Shown here: positions 13,101 to 27,300 of the stretch, piece after piece
Numbering within the stretch: position 1 is the stretch's first letter
Layout: each line of letters begins with the position of its first letter
Assembly: GCA_001949185.1 (NCBI GenBank)
Contig: BDGG01000008.1
Location: 1,113,648-1,177,647, forward strand
From: Ramazzottius varieornatus
Lineage: Eukaryota > Tardigrada > Eutardigrada > Parachela > Ramazzottiidae
Length of the DNA: 64,000 nt
Direction of reading: 5' to 3'
Translations under genes and position numbers: made by a program
Notes under the pieces: generated by a model
Told to the model about the DNA's origin: nothing
What the model saw: the letters and a program-made list of their open reading frames with translations, nothing else
Database searches by the model: none

Positions 13101-16100
13101 ACACCAGCGGTGATCGCAGCAGTCATCAGAAGCACCGGTATGGCGACAGCCGCTGCCACCTGCGACGTTGGCATAACTGGAAGTAACAACCACAGGATTC
13201 TTTAGAGTACATTCTGTGCTACGGAGCATAAAACTTGTGGGAGATCTTGAATCGGAGACGATATGTTCTTTACCGTATGCACAAGACGGGTCGTTCCCCA
13301 GAAAGCCACAGCGTGGTCGGCTGGGCGGCAGCCGGTCTCCACTCGGCCATTTTATCACCCCGAGACGTCGAGGTCTCCCCACAACGGGATAGCTCAGGTA
13401 GTCCTAAAACAAGCAAACTGTTTCAAACTTCGTGCTTAATTGAGTCATCCGGAGACATCATTATTACGATACACCAGAAGTCATTAACAAAGATGTGCAT
13501 GCTTAAGTGATTGTTAGCGGTGATGATGAGACACGGTATGAAAGGCTCTCTCGGTGCGAGAGACCTCATGGGACGTATACCTCGAATTGTCCAGAGATGG
13601 GGTTGAAGTTCTTGATGGTGTATGCACTTTGTCGGTCCCCATCTGCCGACATTGTTACCGGGCCGTTGATGGGACTGGTGAAGTTGAAACTCTGCTTCAA
13701 GAGCGCCAACGCGGCTCCCGAGAAGCTCGGGGAATCGTCCTCAGCCAGGTCGCGGATCATCGAGGCGTAATAGATAATCGAGTCATAGAAATGGGCGGTG
13801 ATAACGTCCACCTATGCGACAAGCAAGAAGATTGATCATCTGTAAGACTTACCCGATTACCGATCATATCAAAGAATAATTACTGTGTTACCCCTACAGT
13901 TCTGCGTTCGTCTCGGACGTAATTTACAGTCTGATCCAGCCAAGTTGTCCCCAAGACCGTTTTCTTTCCTTGGAAAATGGTCGGTTTCTTTGATTCAGCT
14001 GATTTGTTTTTCAACAGATTTAGCAAACTATTGCTTATGTTTCAACCTAACTCGAAAGCCAATCCAGTGAAAGCTGACTTTCGAAACAAATTCCAATGTA
14101 AATCCACAAGAGGGTCCAAAACACTCGTCTTAAACCGAGGTGTGCAAACTGAAACTGTTGTTCTACCAACTTCTGTACTATTAACAAATGTGTGCAAGAA
14201 GTTGTTTTATTTGGGTAAGTCAAAACGAAAAATATGGAATCAACGTCGCGGGAAGAACTGGCTCGAAATTGCTGATTCTCGGTTTTTCCCGGTATCTCTC
14301 CCCCTTTCGAAAAAGCGCCAACGCGAGGCATCTTGTCGACGAAGAAGCGTACTTTTTTCGTCAACGATAGACCCAATTTTGTAGTGTCTGATTTCTTAGA
14401 GTGGAGCAATTCCGATGCCTCAGGGTTGCGGAGGAATTTGTCAAGTGAAGGGGTAAAAACGCATAGAAGCAGTCGTTGCGCTGTGCGGTAATCAAAATTT
14501 GAAATGGACCATATTTTTTAATTCACCAATTTTCGAGCAACACAACGCAGGAAACCGATGGTGTAAACTTCTGGCTATTTTTCGATATCAAGACCACTTG
14601 AAACTTGTTTTGTCTTGAGACAACGTCGCCCGAAAAGTCTTCCCAGAAGTTTTCAGGCTGACGCAACTTTCTCGATGACAAGTCCCTCTCACGATTTCTC
14701 ACAGCTCGGATGAATATACAGTCACGGTCATATTNNNNNNNNNNNNNNNNNNNNNNNNNNNNNNNNNNNNNNNNNNNNNNNNNNGTCCGAACTACATTTT
14801 TCTACCGGTTGATTGAGTGAGCAAGTAACTCGCCTGTCACGTAACCAAAAAGTCCAAGGTGTGCTCTACATGATAACGTTTAAATTGTGAAAATCGGACG
14901 ACGGTATCAGAAGATACAAGCAAGTACACGAAAACCATGGCTGACGATGAAATATGACCGTGACTGTAGTGTTTGACAGATCAATGTTTTATCAATCTTT
15001 TGATACCCTGTCATTCATCTGAATTGTGGAGGAGAAATTTTCAATTAATCGTCTGCTACAAGGAAGCCGGGCGCCCATTTAGTGTCCGACCACCTCTTTA
15101 GCCTACCAAGGATTCGTTCTGGCCTAAGCAAAAATTTTAGAAGCGCTTTCTAGGATTGAAAATGGGCTTGTTCGGTACCAAATTGAATGTACTATCGTTT
15201 AAAGAACAGTGCTGACATTGTTTGAGATGTTTTCGAATAGTGAAAACTGTTCTACAAAACAGGGTCAACTTGGCTGAATCAGACTTTATGACGTAGGGAA
15301 TTCCATCGGGATAATACAGTACATGTTCTGATAGTGATAACTGACCTCGTCATTCGGCGCGTAAACGAAGCCATATTTCGCAGCGGAAAGCTTCTTTGTC
15401 TGTTGGACGAAGTTGCTGTAGGTGGTATCTTGCGAAACACTCAACGATATTAGTAGCAGTGACTGGTATGCATCGCGTGCATCCTGTAAAAACACAGGAA
15501 CGAAACTCGAAGTTAGGTAGTACGGAAAGCGGTTCAGAAATAAAAGCTAGCGTTGGGTGCTTGGTCAACTTGCATCATCCCGGTCGTCGCCCGTAGAGTA
15601 AGAAAAGTTTCCCCATGTCGTACTAGGGAATAGGTTGACGCCCAAATACACCTGCAAAAGTAAGATTATCGATCATTCTTAACCGCGCTAATCACGATAT
15701 CTGTCCCCGTTCAGACAGATCACCAAGAAAACATGCGTAATTGAACGCAACGGAGATTTTCGTGCCGTTTACACTTCACACTTACGTGTTCGCCGGCGGT
15801 GAATCCCAGGTCGCTCGCAACCAGCTGGACAAAGAAAAACTCATCCAGATATGCTCGACTATTTTCATGGCAAAAGTTTGTTACAGGACGTACCATGAAT
15901 GACCGCACAGCGGCAGAGGGAATGCATAAGATGAATACTGGAAATACGAAATTCGCGGTTGGTAGCTGGGAATCCGGTGAAAGCGACGTTCAAGATCGTT
16001 CTCGTTAGTGGCGCACGCCAGCAGGCAAGAACAACGCAAATGTGCGCCACTTCAGGGAATGATCCAGTAAGCTTCGTCAACCCCCTTTCGCAGTTTTCTC

Positions 16101-17307
16101 GTCAGGGTGAATAAAATAAGCAGTTTGAAAGCTTCCCAGATCTTTACCATGATATCAGAAGATTTTAGGTTGCCTGATATTTACCTCTTGACCGAGCCGA
16201 GTTTGTTTTGAGAATGGTTTCGATAGCCCGGGTAGTGATCTGGCTCGAATCGACCTGAACGAATTTGGAGATGCTATAGTATTTCTGGTCAGTGGTCCGC
16301 ATTTGGTTTTCCAGCAGAGTGCTCAGTTGTTTGTAGAAGCTGTTATAGAGGTCGCAGATTATGGTGGAGGCACTATAATTCTGCTGATGCAAGAACTGCA
16401 GTATAATATTGGCATTGTTTTGATGGGTTATGGATATACGCCCCATATAGTTGTATTTTTCCCGCGGCGCACTTATTCCCACTCCAGCAGCTGTCATAGC
16501 AAAAAACATGAGTGTAAGAAAAGGCAATCAGATTTCAGGATGTCGTGCAGGCTCAGGCTGAAATCCATAGCATACTTCACAGTGTGCCTCTTTCTACCAC
16601 TCGGAAATAGGGTTTTCTGCCGCACTTCCGCCTGATCCTAATATCAATCTTTGACACGGTTCATTCAAAAGAATTTATGATGAGGAAAGAACTGAAGCGT
16701 GGATGAACATAATGAATCATTGAACCAGATCGTCCACCCAAGCAAGTGGCTCATGCTCTCAGCTGATAGCAATTCAAACGTGCGCCACTTGAGCTTGATA
16801 CAACGATCTAGTTTTGCTTCTTCCCACGATTGAAATAAGATTGTTTGTACCGCGTAAAATATCTGGGGGAAATCCGGAAACGACGGACAAACCTGGACTC
16901 CCAATTATGAAAGCTCCAATCGAACGGGTGTAATCATACAAGCTTTCCGCAGCCGATCCACATCCAGGTCCAATGTACACATCGCAGATTGTTCCACGAT
17001 CCCTCAATCCCATAGCATGAGCAACCAAATGGTTCCTTGCTTCGCAGGTGCTTCCGATATCGGTATATGTCGTGTTCAACGAGATACCCACGCGATACAG
17101 TATTACATCGTTGGCATACTGAACAGCCAATTCGACCGCCGCCGCTGACCTTTCGAAGCTGTAGAACAGGTTCTGAGTTCCACGTTCGACCAATAAACAC
17201 GCATTCAGATTTGCTGTTACGGTATTCGACCAGTCGATAAAACTGGTCATGATAAGGAGTGACTGAAGAAGGACCGAAAAGTGTGAAAGTGACCACTTCC
17301 GCCTCAT
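10131..17307 (-). CDS. Receptor-type (particulate) guanylate cyclase
   Basis: The 21 minus-strand exons are: 17307-16893, 16490-16185, 15937-15894, 15824-15786, 15651-15574, 15483-15346, 13811-13581, 13403-13274, 13176-13086, 13009-12877, 12700-12548, 12460-12278, 12190-11957, 11898-11877, 11634-11238, 11179-10957, 10855-10828, 10744-10610, 10521-10488, 10415-10274, 10181-10131. They sum to 3207 bases, 1068 aa, usual for the family. Order of parts: signal peptide; ANF-receptor-like ligand-binding domain (to about 445); membrane-proximal [10 protein letters not shown]; one transmembrane helix (about 463-485); juxtamembrane DPFWWRI; kinase homology domain (about 540-780) with HGN for HRD and DCG for DFG, so a pseudokinase; dimerisation helix; cyclase domain (about 865-1060) with [31 protein letters not shown] and a C-terminal FWLVGKEAG. 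Metal-binding Asp residues and the Glu and Cys that select guanine are present. The usual Gly before DAY is Lys. It should make cGMP at the plasma membrane in response to a ligand. The intron after 15574 has a GC donor. Confidence 0.93.
12765..12867. mobile_element. Short TA-flanked inverted-repeat element in a guanylate cyclase intron
   Basis: The ends are CAGTG at 12765 and CACTG at 12867, with TA on both sides (12763-12764, 12868-12869). The arms are imperfect inverted repeats containing TGCATYCC and a strong inner GTGATCACGTGT / ACACGTGATCAC pair. At 103 bases it is a typical MITE size. Confidence 0.6.
14719..14966. mobile_element. TA-flanked MITE containing an assembly gap
   Basis: CAGTCACGGTCATATT at 14719-14734 is matched exactly in reverse by AATATGACCGTGACTG at 14951-14966, with TA on both outer sides. 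The left arm runs directly into the N run, so true length is unknown. It sits in the 1.5-kb intron 13812-15345 of the guanylate cyclase. Confidence 0.75.
14735..14784. other. Assembly gap (50 N)
   Basis: Fifty N inside the MITE in a guanylate cyclase intron. The round number suggests a placeholder length. No coding exon of the model is affected. Confidence 0.95.
16006..16052. repeat. AAGTGGCGCAC palindrome copy 1 (guanylate cyclase intron)
   Basis: AGTGGCGCAC and GTGCGCCACTT arms are about 25 bases apart. Outer flank AAGATCGTT on the left matches the extended arm seen in other copies. Confidence 0.8.
16744..16790. repeat. AAGTGGCGCAC palindrome copy 2 (guanylate cyclase intron)
   Basis: Left arm AAGTGGCTCAT (one change), core CAGCTGATAGCAATT, right arm CGTGCGCCACTT. 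The flanks carry ACCAGATCGT and ACGATCT, showing the palindrome extends beyond the core. Confidence 0.8.
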
Positions 17308-19592
17308 ACCAAATGATAATCGGGCGGACGTAACCAAAAAGCAAGCAGAGCTGCTAAAGTCGAATGACGCATGTTGCAGACGCTTTTGACGGACGGGAAG
17401 AACCTCTTAGCTTGTCTCAGTGCCGATCAGTGGCAAATGTTGACAATGTCGCGCCGGAATTTGGAGGCCGATTTATGGATACATATCGGGGAATTAGATC
17501 GAGACGGTGGCTTCTATGAGAGCAAGGCGGCCATGGAACATGCTCAAGTATAGATTTAAGGGTGAAGTTTCAGAGAACGAACATATTGGTAAGGTGATTA
17601 AACCGCGACCGCGGCCTCTCTCACGAGAAAAGAGCATTGAGGTATTCAGAGACCTTCAGTGTAATTTCGTCTACCCGATACACAAGAACGGACAATACCG
17701 CCACAAAGAAACAACATTGCCCAGGCACCGTGAACTGAGACTTTACACAGCAAACGGTACAAGACGGCACACAGAAGAGTACATTGATGCGAACGAGTCA
17801 ATCGACTATTGAATAATTTGGGATCGAAGATCAGGTCGATTATGGACCTAAAGACCCGCTATGGGCTTCCATCACATGGCGTCATGGCTTTCGGAGGGTT
17901 CCTGATGTGTTACTGGAAAGGTTAAAGAAAACATTTCAAAGGGTGAAATTTGCCGTAAAGCCAGCATATTCACTCCCATCGCTTAGCCTAATTCGGTATA
18001 TTTGCTGAGGGCGTGCACATGAAGAGCTTCAAGGTTCCTCTTACACTGGCGCATTCTTTGTGCTTAGCCTAACGGACCACTACAGTACTTCACGCGTTTT
18101 TACACTCGACTCTCCTGCTGTTGTTACAAGAACTCAATTACCTCTGCGTAATATTCTGAATGGACTAAGAGCTCGGTGTGTAACTGACTTGTAACGACGA
18201 TAAGAGCCGGCTTCCGTAAAGGTACGCGTACCGTTATAACACACACCATTACCATAACTAGCTAGTGGTTCTGACCACTGGGAAGGCCGAGCAGAAGCGA
18301 AGAAGCACAAGTATTGCGAGTAAAAACTTTTGCTACTCGGATCAAGTTGCGCACTTGTTTTCAGTACAGAGGTTACGATATCTGGAAGCTCGAACAATCT
18401 GATCATCCATTGAAATCTCGACAGCCTTAAAACGGCCTCGCTTCGCTCGGTCTGATCAGGCCATAATGGCAGAGTTGCTGTATACCATAGCTCAACGGCA
18501 TTGATTTTTCGAAGGAAATTTCGTGCTCACGGTGCTTCCGGCAGTGTTGTGGGGTTTTACTGGTTCTTCCATCGTCGGTCACACTATTTTCACTTCCAAG
18601 GTGTAGTTTCAGTCCCACGAAATTTACTTCTGGGGGAGGCTCCGCACAGCACCTTTCACCAACATCATGTTCTGATACCACCTTTCAATTCCAAATCGCC
18701 ACCACTGTTTACTCCGTACACCACTTTCTAATTAAAGGCCACCACCAGGGCCTCCGGGTGCCACTTTTTGCCAGAGTGGTTTTTATTACTTAGTCTCAGA
18801 GAACAAGTCGGATCACGTTTCTACGCATTCCGTTTTCTGCCAACTGGCGACTGATCTCACTATCCCGCAGGGACATTGCACTTTGGTTATGGAGACTAAA
18901 ACACACACCTCGTAGCCTCAGTATCAAGGTTAAACAGAAACATCTGCTCGCTGACGTTATGATCCAGACTGTATGCCGGCATACAGTATTTGGAAACTTA
19001 TTGGTCACGCAAGGCTCTCACTGCACTTTGGTGAGGTCGCCCGATCATGGAAAACAGTTGGGGAAAAAGGTCTAGATTGGGCAAAGTAAATTAGGCAAAG
19101 TACTTCCCCACCCTGGTACGTCGTTCGACTTGACAAGGGTACATTAGGCAAAACATAACTAACATCACATCTGTTAACGGTGAAAGCTAAGAGACTCTCC
19201 ACCAACGACGCTGCCGGCGTACAACCTCAAGTCCTATACTGTAGATCGGATCGGGAAGTCGGTGAAAAGTAAACGGGAACGAATTTAGCGCTAGACTAAC
19301 GAGCATAGTGTTTTCGGTGGCCTGTACCGACAAAGAAGTTACGATGATATCTGTCTGACGAACCGAACCCACTGAAAGTTACTGACGCTCAAGGAAAATT
19401 CCTGACATTGCTGGGCAACGGCTATTATATAGAAACTGAACATGTAGGAATGCATTGCCGCGCTAGCTAACATTATATGTGGAAGGGAAGCCTTTCCTTT
19501 CAAAAATCGTCTGTACTAATTTCTCCAATTTTTTTTGTACTATGAGACCATCATATCGTCAGCCATTTTTTTGAGAACTGTAATGGACAAGG
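17308..19592. other. Intergenic between divergently oriented genes
   Basis: This is the shared upstream region of the guanylate cyclase (minus) and the TSSK-like kinase (plus), so promoters of both are expected here. No TATA or other element could be assigned with confidence. A perfect 20-base palindrome lies at 18968-18987. The short open frames present have no recognisable product. Confidence 0.5.
18968..18987. repeat. Perfect 20-base palindrome
   Basis: ACTGTATGCC is followed directly by its complement GGCATACAGT. It could be a dimeric protein-binding site or chance. Confidence 0.6.
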
Positions 19593-21430
19593 ATGGCGAC
19601 TAACGCACAGTCATGCCCTCTACGGGACGCTTTCAAAGCCGAACCCATGTCGAGTAATCAGCCCAATAGCTCGACGGCAGGCTCCGCTAAGGAGTCGGCC
19701 AAAGAGCCCGGCAGCTCCGGTCGACGTGGAAGTAGCCGTAAAAGGCCAAAAGAGAAAGAGGGCTTTCAAGGTGTCGAGGGGGCCATGATGGAGAAGGAAC
19801 TGAAAAACATGACGCTTGACAAATATACAATTGATATTTCAAGGACGCTGGGGGAGGGCTCGTACGCTAAAGTCTGTACTGCAACACATGTCGATAATAG
19901 ACGGATTTATGCCTGCAAAGTCATTAACGACAAAAAAGAGATGGGCAACTTCATCGAAAGATTCTTGCCACGTGAGCTCAAAGTAAAACAATATGAAACC
20001 TTTTCCTCCACACGAAAACCTTTAAACGGAAAATTGTGAATTTCGGATACAGGATATTCGTATCTTGTAGTTGATGAGGAAGTTCAGCAGCAGATGGGTA
20101 ACCTGCGTACACGGCATCTTCAAGACTCACAACCTGTACTACATCCTGATGGACGTAAATATGAATGCTCCAGCACAGTTTCGATAATTGATCGGCCGAT
20201 GGATTCAGCCAAATAGTTTTTCCAAGTGGCGCACACTCTCGGCTGATAACAATGAGAACTGGCGCCACTGGAGGAAAACACTTGGACTAAGCAATGTATC
20301 GTCTCCCCAAGTGGCGCATCCAGCCTGCTAACACAATGTTTGACAAAATTAACCGTTAAAAATGGGCGTAATATTGCAGCTGAAATTATTTACGACTTGG
20401 CCAATGAGAATTACATTTTACTGCATGCGCAAACTTCATTGGCTGTATCTATCTGGCTCCATCCAACACCCATTTCAACGGTTTATTTTGTCGTACACTG
20501 TAACAATAGAATGTGCGCCACTGGAAATAACGTCCTAGGTGAGATTTTTAGTCTCTCTAGAACGCTTTACAGTCCGATTTTTCTGAACGATGTGTATTTT
20601 AGTTTTGTGAGAACGGCGATCTGTTGCGATATCTTCAACGCCGAGGCGCTGCCCTCGACGAGGACGAAGTGAGAGAAAAGTCCGCGCAAATCCTCATGGG
20701 TGTGCGGTACCTTCACGAAGACCTGCAGATCGCCCATCGAGACCTCAAATGCGAAAACATACTCATCGATTCCAGCAACCGTCTCAAACTCGGCGACTTT
20801 GGTTTCGCTCGTAGTACCCTCCCTCTCGTTGGACAAGTTGAGGTTGACCAAATCGAGGATCGACTCATCAAAGACTTCATGACCAGCAGTGTAGCTACCC
20901 TTCCTATCACTCGCACCACCTCCAAAGGCACACGACGAAGTTCCACCGAACGAGCCTCCGAGATTGCTCGGTTGGACAAAATGGCGACTACAGCCTCTGC
21001 AGCAGCCATAGGTCGATCGCCCAGTCGCCCGTCCAGGATAAGTGACGCGGGAACGCAACAGGCCGTCGTGGCTTCGGCGACCTTCTGTGGGTCCGTGGCT
21101 TATGCAGCACCGGAAGTGCTGTCGAGAAAGAGCTACGACCCGAAGAAGTATGATATGTGGTCGACGGGTGTCATAGTGTTCATCATGGCCTGTTTCTTCA
21201 TGCCGTTTGACGACTCGGACCAGGCTAAAATGGTCAGAAGACAGCTGGCTAAGAAGTGGAGGTATCCACCGGAAGCGAGGATATCCGACTCGTTGAAGGA
21301 GTTCTTAGAGGGCATGATGGAACCATCACCGAAAGAGCGAATGTCAGTTATGGATTCTTTGAGGCATAAATGGTTGAGGAAAAGTTATCGTGATATTCTT
21401 GAAAAGGAAGCCCGAAGTAACGACACGTGA
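19593..21430 (+). CDS. Testis-specific serine/threonine kinase (TSSK)-like
   Basis: Exons 19593-19982, 20071-20154 and 20603-21430, all joined in phase 0, give 433 aa. A Ser/Lys/Glu-rich N-terminal extension (about 75 residues) precedes the kinase domain: Gly-rich loop GEGSYAKV (about 87-94), Lys109 in YACKV, HRDLKCEN (203-210), DFG (223-225), and AAPE (326-329) followed by KSYDPKKYDMWSTGV and MPFDDSDQAKM, the TSSK signature. All catalytic residues are present, so it should be active. Between DFG and APE there are about 100 residues instead of the usual 20-35. The extra part is rich in Ser, Thr and Arg and lies in the activation segment. Known TSSKs act in sperm formation; the role here is inferred from the family. 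It converges with squalene monooxygenase, 144 bases separating the stop codons. Confidence 0.92.
20224..20269. repeat. AAGTGGCGCAC palindrome copy 3 (TSSK intron)
   Basis: AAGTGGCGCAC, then CTCTCGGCTGATAACAATGA, then a right arm GGCGCCACT with small changes. It lies in the second intron of the kinase gene. Confidence 0.8.
20309..20523. repeat. AAGTGGCGCAC palindrome copy 4, split by another element
   Basis: The left half (AAGTGGCGCATCCAGCCTGC then TAACACAATG) and the right half (GTAACAATAGAATG then TGCGCCACT) are complete but separated by about 160 bases, which form an inverted-repeat element of their own. Confidence 0.7.
20338..20499. mobile_element. Nested MITE inside palindrome copy 4
   Basis: The ends are imperfect inverted repeats: GACAAAATTAACCGTTAA near 20342 against AACGGTTTATTTTGTC near 20477-20492. 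An inner pair CCAATGAG / TTCATTGG adds a hairpin. It interrupts a copy of the AAGTGGCGCAC palindrome within the TSSK intron. Confidence 0.6.
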
Positions 21431-21513
21431 TGTTATTGATAATTTAACTGTTACTCTTTCTGGTTCTACTCACGGCTCAAGCTGGCTGTCCGATGTCCAT
21501 TTTGCTTTTATAT

Positions 21514-21519
21514 TTTATT
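21514..21519 (-). terminator. Poly(A) signal for squalene monooxygenase (minus strand)
   Basis: AATAAA on the minus strand, about 56 bases past the SQLE stop codon, in the short gap shared with the convergent TSSK gene. Confidence 0.55.
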
Positions 21520-21574
21520 CGTTAATGTTCTGTTGCCTTGAGTTTCTGACAGCAGGAAAAAAGAAGGAGCAAAA

Positions 21575-23794
<2,220 letters not shown>

Positions 23795-24373
23795 AGAACT
23801 TTCCGGCTCGGATAAACTCCCCAAAATCTGTGTTGAAGAAGAAAGAGTTAGAGTGTGATATACACTGTTTTCATGATAAGAACGTACCTTAGGGTATGCA
23901 ATAACTCACCGTTGGTAGCGCATTTCGCACAGAGCGGCAGGCAGATTATTCCGTTCAGTCATCCAGTTTTGCCCCGCGAGCGATACCGATCGCCATTCCA
24001 AAGTCCGAACTGCTTCAGAGCACATTCTTTCTCCCGCCTTCCTTCCTTCCTTACCAAGAATGATCGACCACAACACTTTCATTGGTCACTTCGAAGCGTG
24101 ACTACAGCCAGCCAATCCGTTCCTCCCACACCAAGTTAACCATCGATGCAGCACCAACCGCCACAGACCCTTTCCTCGGTTTTACAGTAATGTGAAATTT
24201 AACATAACTAAAAATCGAAGCTACAGAAGAACCCCTAATCAAATGCGGAAGGAAATTGATCACACGATAGACATTTGGACACCACATCTCGACACAAAAT
24301 AAAAATCAAAGCTGTCCGTTCTCCAAACCAAAAAATCAACAAAGGAGGAACCGTAGGAGAAAGACGAGATCCA
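23795..24373. other. Region between SQLE and ferroportin
   Basis: 5' region of SQLE and 3' region of ferroportin, both on the minus strand. An acceptor-like AACACAG just upstream of the SQLE ATG suggests a non-coding 5' exon. No other gene was seen. Confidence 0.5.
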
Positions 24374-27300
24374 TCAGACCCTAGATGGGATAATCTCCTC
24401 GTGACGAAGCACGATATCGTCATGGCGGAGAGACCCAGCCCGACCACCAGGTGGCGGGCCACAGTGAGGCATGATATGCCCGCGCGTCTTATACGAGTAC
24501 CATGCGTAAGAAAGATCACCCATCACCACAAAGAGAAAGGAGACGATGATTAAAATACCAAAGCTTTCCGGGTTGGGTAGACCAACCACCAGCAGGAATT
24601 TTAGAAGATCCATGAATCTATTTAGGCTGGACTGGACACCGCCAACCACACCGCGTTCCTTGTCTAAGACATTCTCTTGCAGTAGCTGCGAAATCGTCAA
24701 ATCAGCCATCCATAATCTAAGAAAGGCGAACTCTAACTCAGTCACCGTAATTCACAGATCTTTTGAATACGTACTACTCCTTGTAATTGGGATCTCGGCA
24801 AACGAACTTGACAACAGTGCATACTCCTAAGTGGCGCACGTAATCCGTAATACTTGCCGGAGGCGTGCGCTACTTGGAACAGCGATCCTGTCGAGCTTGC
24901 TTGCAAAAGTCCAAAGTATACTTAATATTATCAATATTTTCTTAATATCTTTTTTAATATTTTATTTCTTAATATTCAATTTTTACAATATTTTACAGGT
25001 TTTTAAACAATATGTTCATGCTGGCAATCTGAACACACCCGAATCTAGCACCGACCATGCCGAGAAGGAAGACGATGACAGAAGACAGCTCTTCCACTGG
25101 CCTCGTAATCCACCGTCGGGAGTCAATGTCGGTGATGTTCCTGTTTTCACTAGCCTGTTCGATCCAGCTTTCGTTCCCTCGTGTCGTTTTCGAGAACGTA
25201 GGATCGAACGGACTACCCGGAAGCCATATCGACACTACACAGAGCGTCAGAAACACCAGCTGAAGGAACAAGGCGTTCAAGCCAGTCCGTTCCAGGCCTA
25301 TTTTCTTCCTTAGCACCGGAAACACGAATGTCCCAGCGATCCCTACTGCAGCACCGAAGGCCATCGCAATAGAAATGACGGACTCGGATAATCCTATCAG
25401 CGAAGAAGAAATTTCAATAAGCAACGGAAAAATCGAACAGGGGAGCTCGGCAGACAAGCTTGACCGAATCTTTTCCCCAAGCGGCGCACGCTTTCAGCAA
25501 ATTACACTGAAAACGTGCGCCACTTGAGATAACGATCTGGTCGAGTTCGTTCGCCGATCTCCCACAGTCCAGGTAGTCTTCGATCAATTTAGCTCATACC
25601 TTGGGTGCGCACGTAAGTGTTGGTCACTCCGCCGAACGACAGAACCGTCATGTGCAGGAGTGCCAGGCCAAAGCCAGCGGACGCGACGGTGGTAGTCATA
25701 TAGGTCTTCCATCCATCGGAAAGGGCGAAACAGGACCGGAAGACCTTCCGGACCAGTTGTTGGTTTCGACTCCGTTCCATAACGACTTTTGTCGCCTTGG
25801 GGTCAGCTAGGGCTGGAACTGCGTGGTAGATCTTTAGAAGGATGAAGTACTCGGCGAACATGGACAGCAAGTTCCACGCGGACACGACGATGGTTCCTAC
25901 GTAGTGTGCGCTGAAAGTCTAGTCGGAAAAGCAGTACATTAGCGCTAATAGACACGAACAAAACGACGCGAGCCATGTCACGAAACGGTAGTGGGAGAGA
26001 CCTGACCATGATCTGCGCGATGATGATCGGAGAGAGGATTTGACACGTCAGATCAATCCTTCTAATAGTCGCATTCATATCTAGAAAGAACTTACATGAT
26101 CATGAAACTTACAAACGGTTTTCTGAATCTGACAGACTCACCAGCAAGGTGGCTTTTGTTTCCGGCAGCGATGACGACAACCCAGTCCTTCTCAACAATA
26201 ATGTTCATAGCCTGAATTACTCAGCACCGTAAGTTCAATTTGCCGTTCCTGATAAAGCTGGTTCGAAGACTGCATGCAAAATGAACACTTACTTACGACT
26301 CTTCCACAGTCCGCCAGCACAGCGAAAAGGAGGAACCCCACAACGCACCATATCTTGCCGCTGTCTGGCATGCTGTCCTTGTACAGCAGTGCGAATGTCA
26401 GGACGAGCGCAGCAAGCGCCACGCACGAATTCTGCGTCATAAGACTCAGGCGAACAGCTAAAACCAAAACAAACCGTGATTTTCGGTTTCAAGGGATAAG
26501 TCAGCTCACAAACCTGCAAGCCGAGGGGTTCTGTCGACCCATTCTCCAATTAGCGCTCCCAGAAGAATGACGCAGAGCCCAACTACCAATCCGTATACTG
26601 CAGGCAGCAACATCGTCCCCGGAAAGAGTTCGAGCAGGAACAGCGCACTTGTAAATGCCCACATGCGATCTCCCTAGGAATAAACACATCGTTAGCGAAC
26701 CGAAGGTGTGCGATGTACCGGTATATACGCTACAGTGTACGGGCGTACGCTGAGACGATTAGACCATGCACTCAGTCACTCACCCAGCGTCCCAAAATCT
26801 CCGCGGCGTACAATAGCCATTTTACTTCGTTCTCGCTCGAAGCGTCTGCAATTAGAATGCGTTATAATCTTAGTCTTCGCGATGAACTAGATGGAGTACA
26901 TAGGCCGAAAATGCTAGTACCGGAAACAGGTACAGTAGAGGTGGGTGAAGGTTTCTCGGACATCGTAGCTCCGCTGTCCTTGAAGTCCGAACTCTTTTCT
27001 TCCAGCCGCTGTAATCTTGCTTGCTTCTTAAATCGTGATGGTGCTTTCGGTAGTATCTCTGCCAAGCTATCGTTATTCGTGACGTCGTCTTCGGGCTCAT
27101 CATATGGACGAGGAGACTCGTAAACAGATTTCAGCAGTAAAACTTTGGACTCTAAGGCATCATTTTCAGAGATGTCTTGTACGTCTTCATCGTGTACCAC
27201 GTCGCGCGCTACCCTTCCGTTCTTATCCAGCGAACGCATATCGTGATCACTGTCTTCAAGGTCCTCCGCGGCGATAACTTCCGCAGTTCGTCCTGGATAC

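Noticed and set aside
15840-15893. Open reading through 15825-15893 as guanylate cyclase coding sequence
   Set aside because: It is open in frame, but it inserts residues where the family has none, and it has a clear GTACGT donor and a pyrimidine-rich TTTGTCCAG acceptor; it is a short intron.
17507-17812. 101-codon open frame upstream of the guanylate cyclase
   Set aside because: No family similarity, no supporting splice sites, biased composition.
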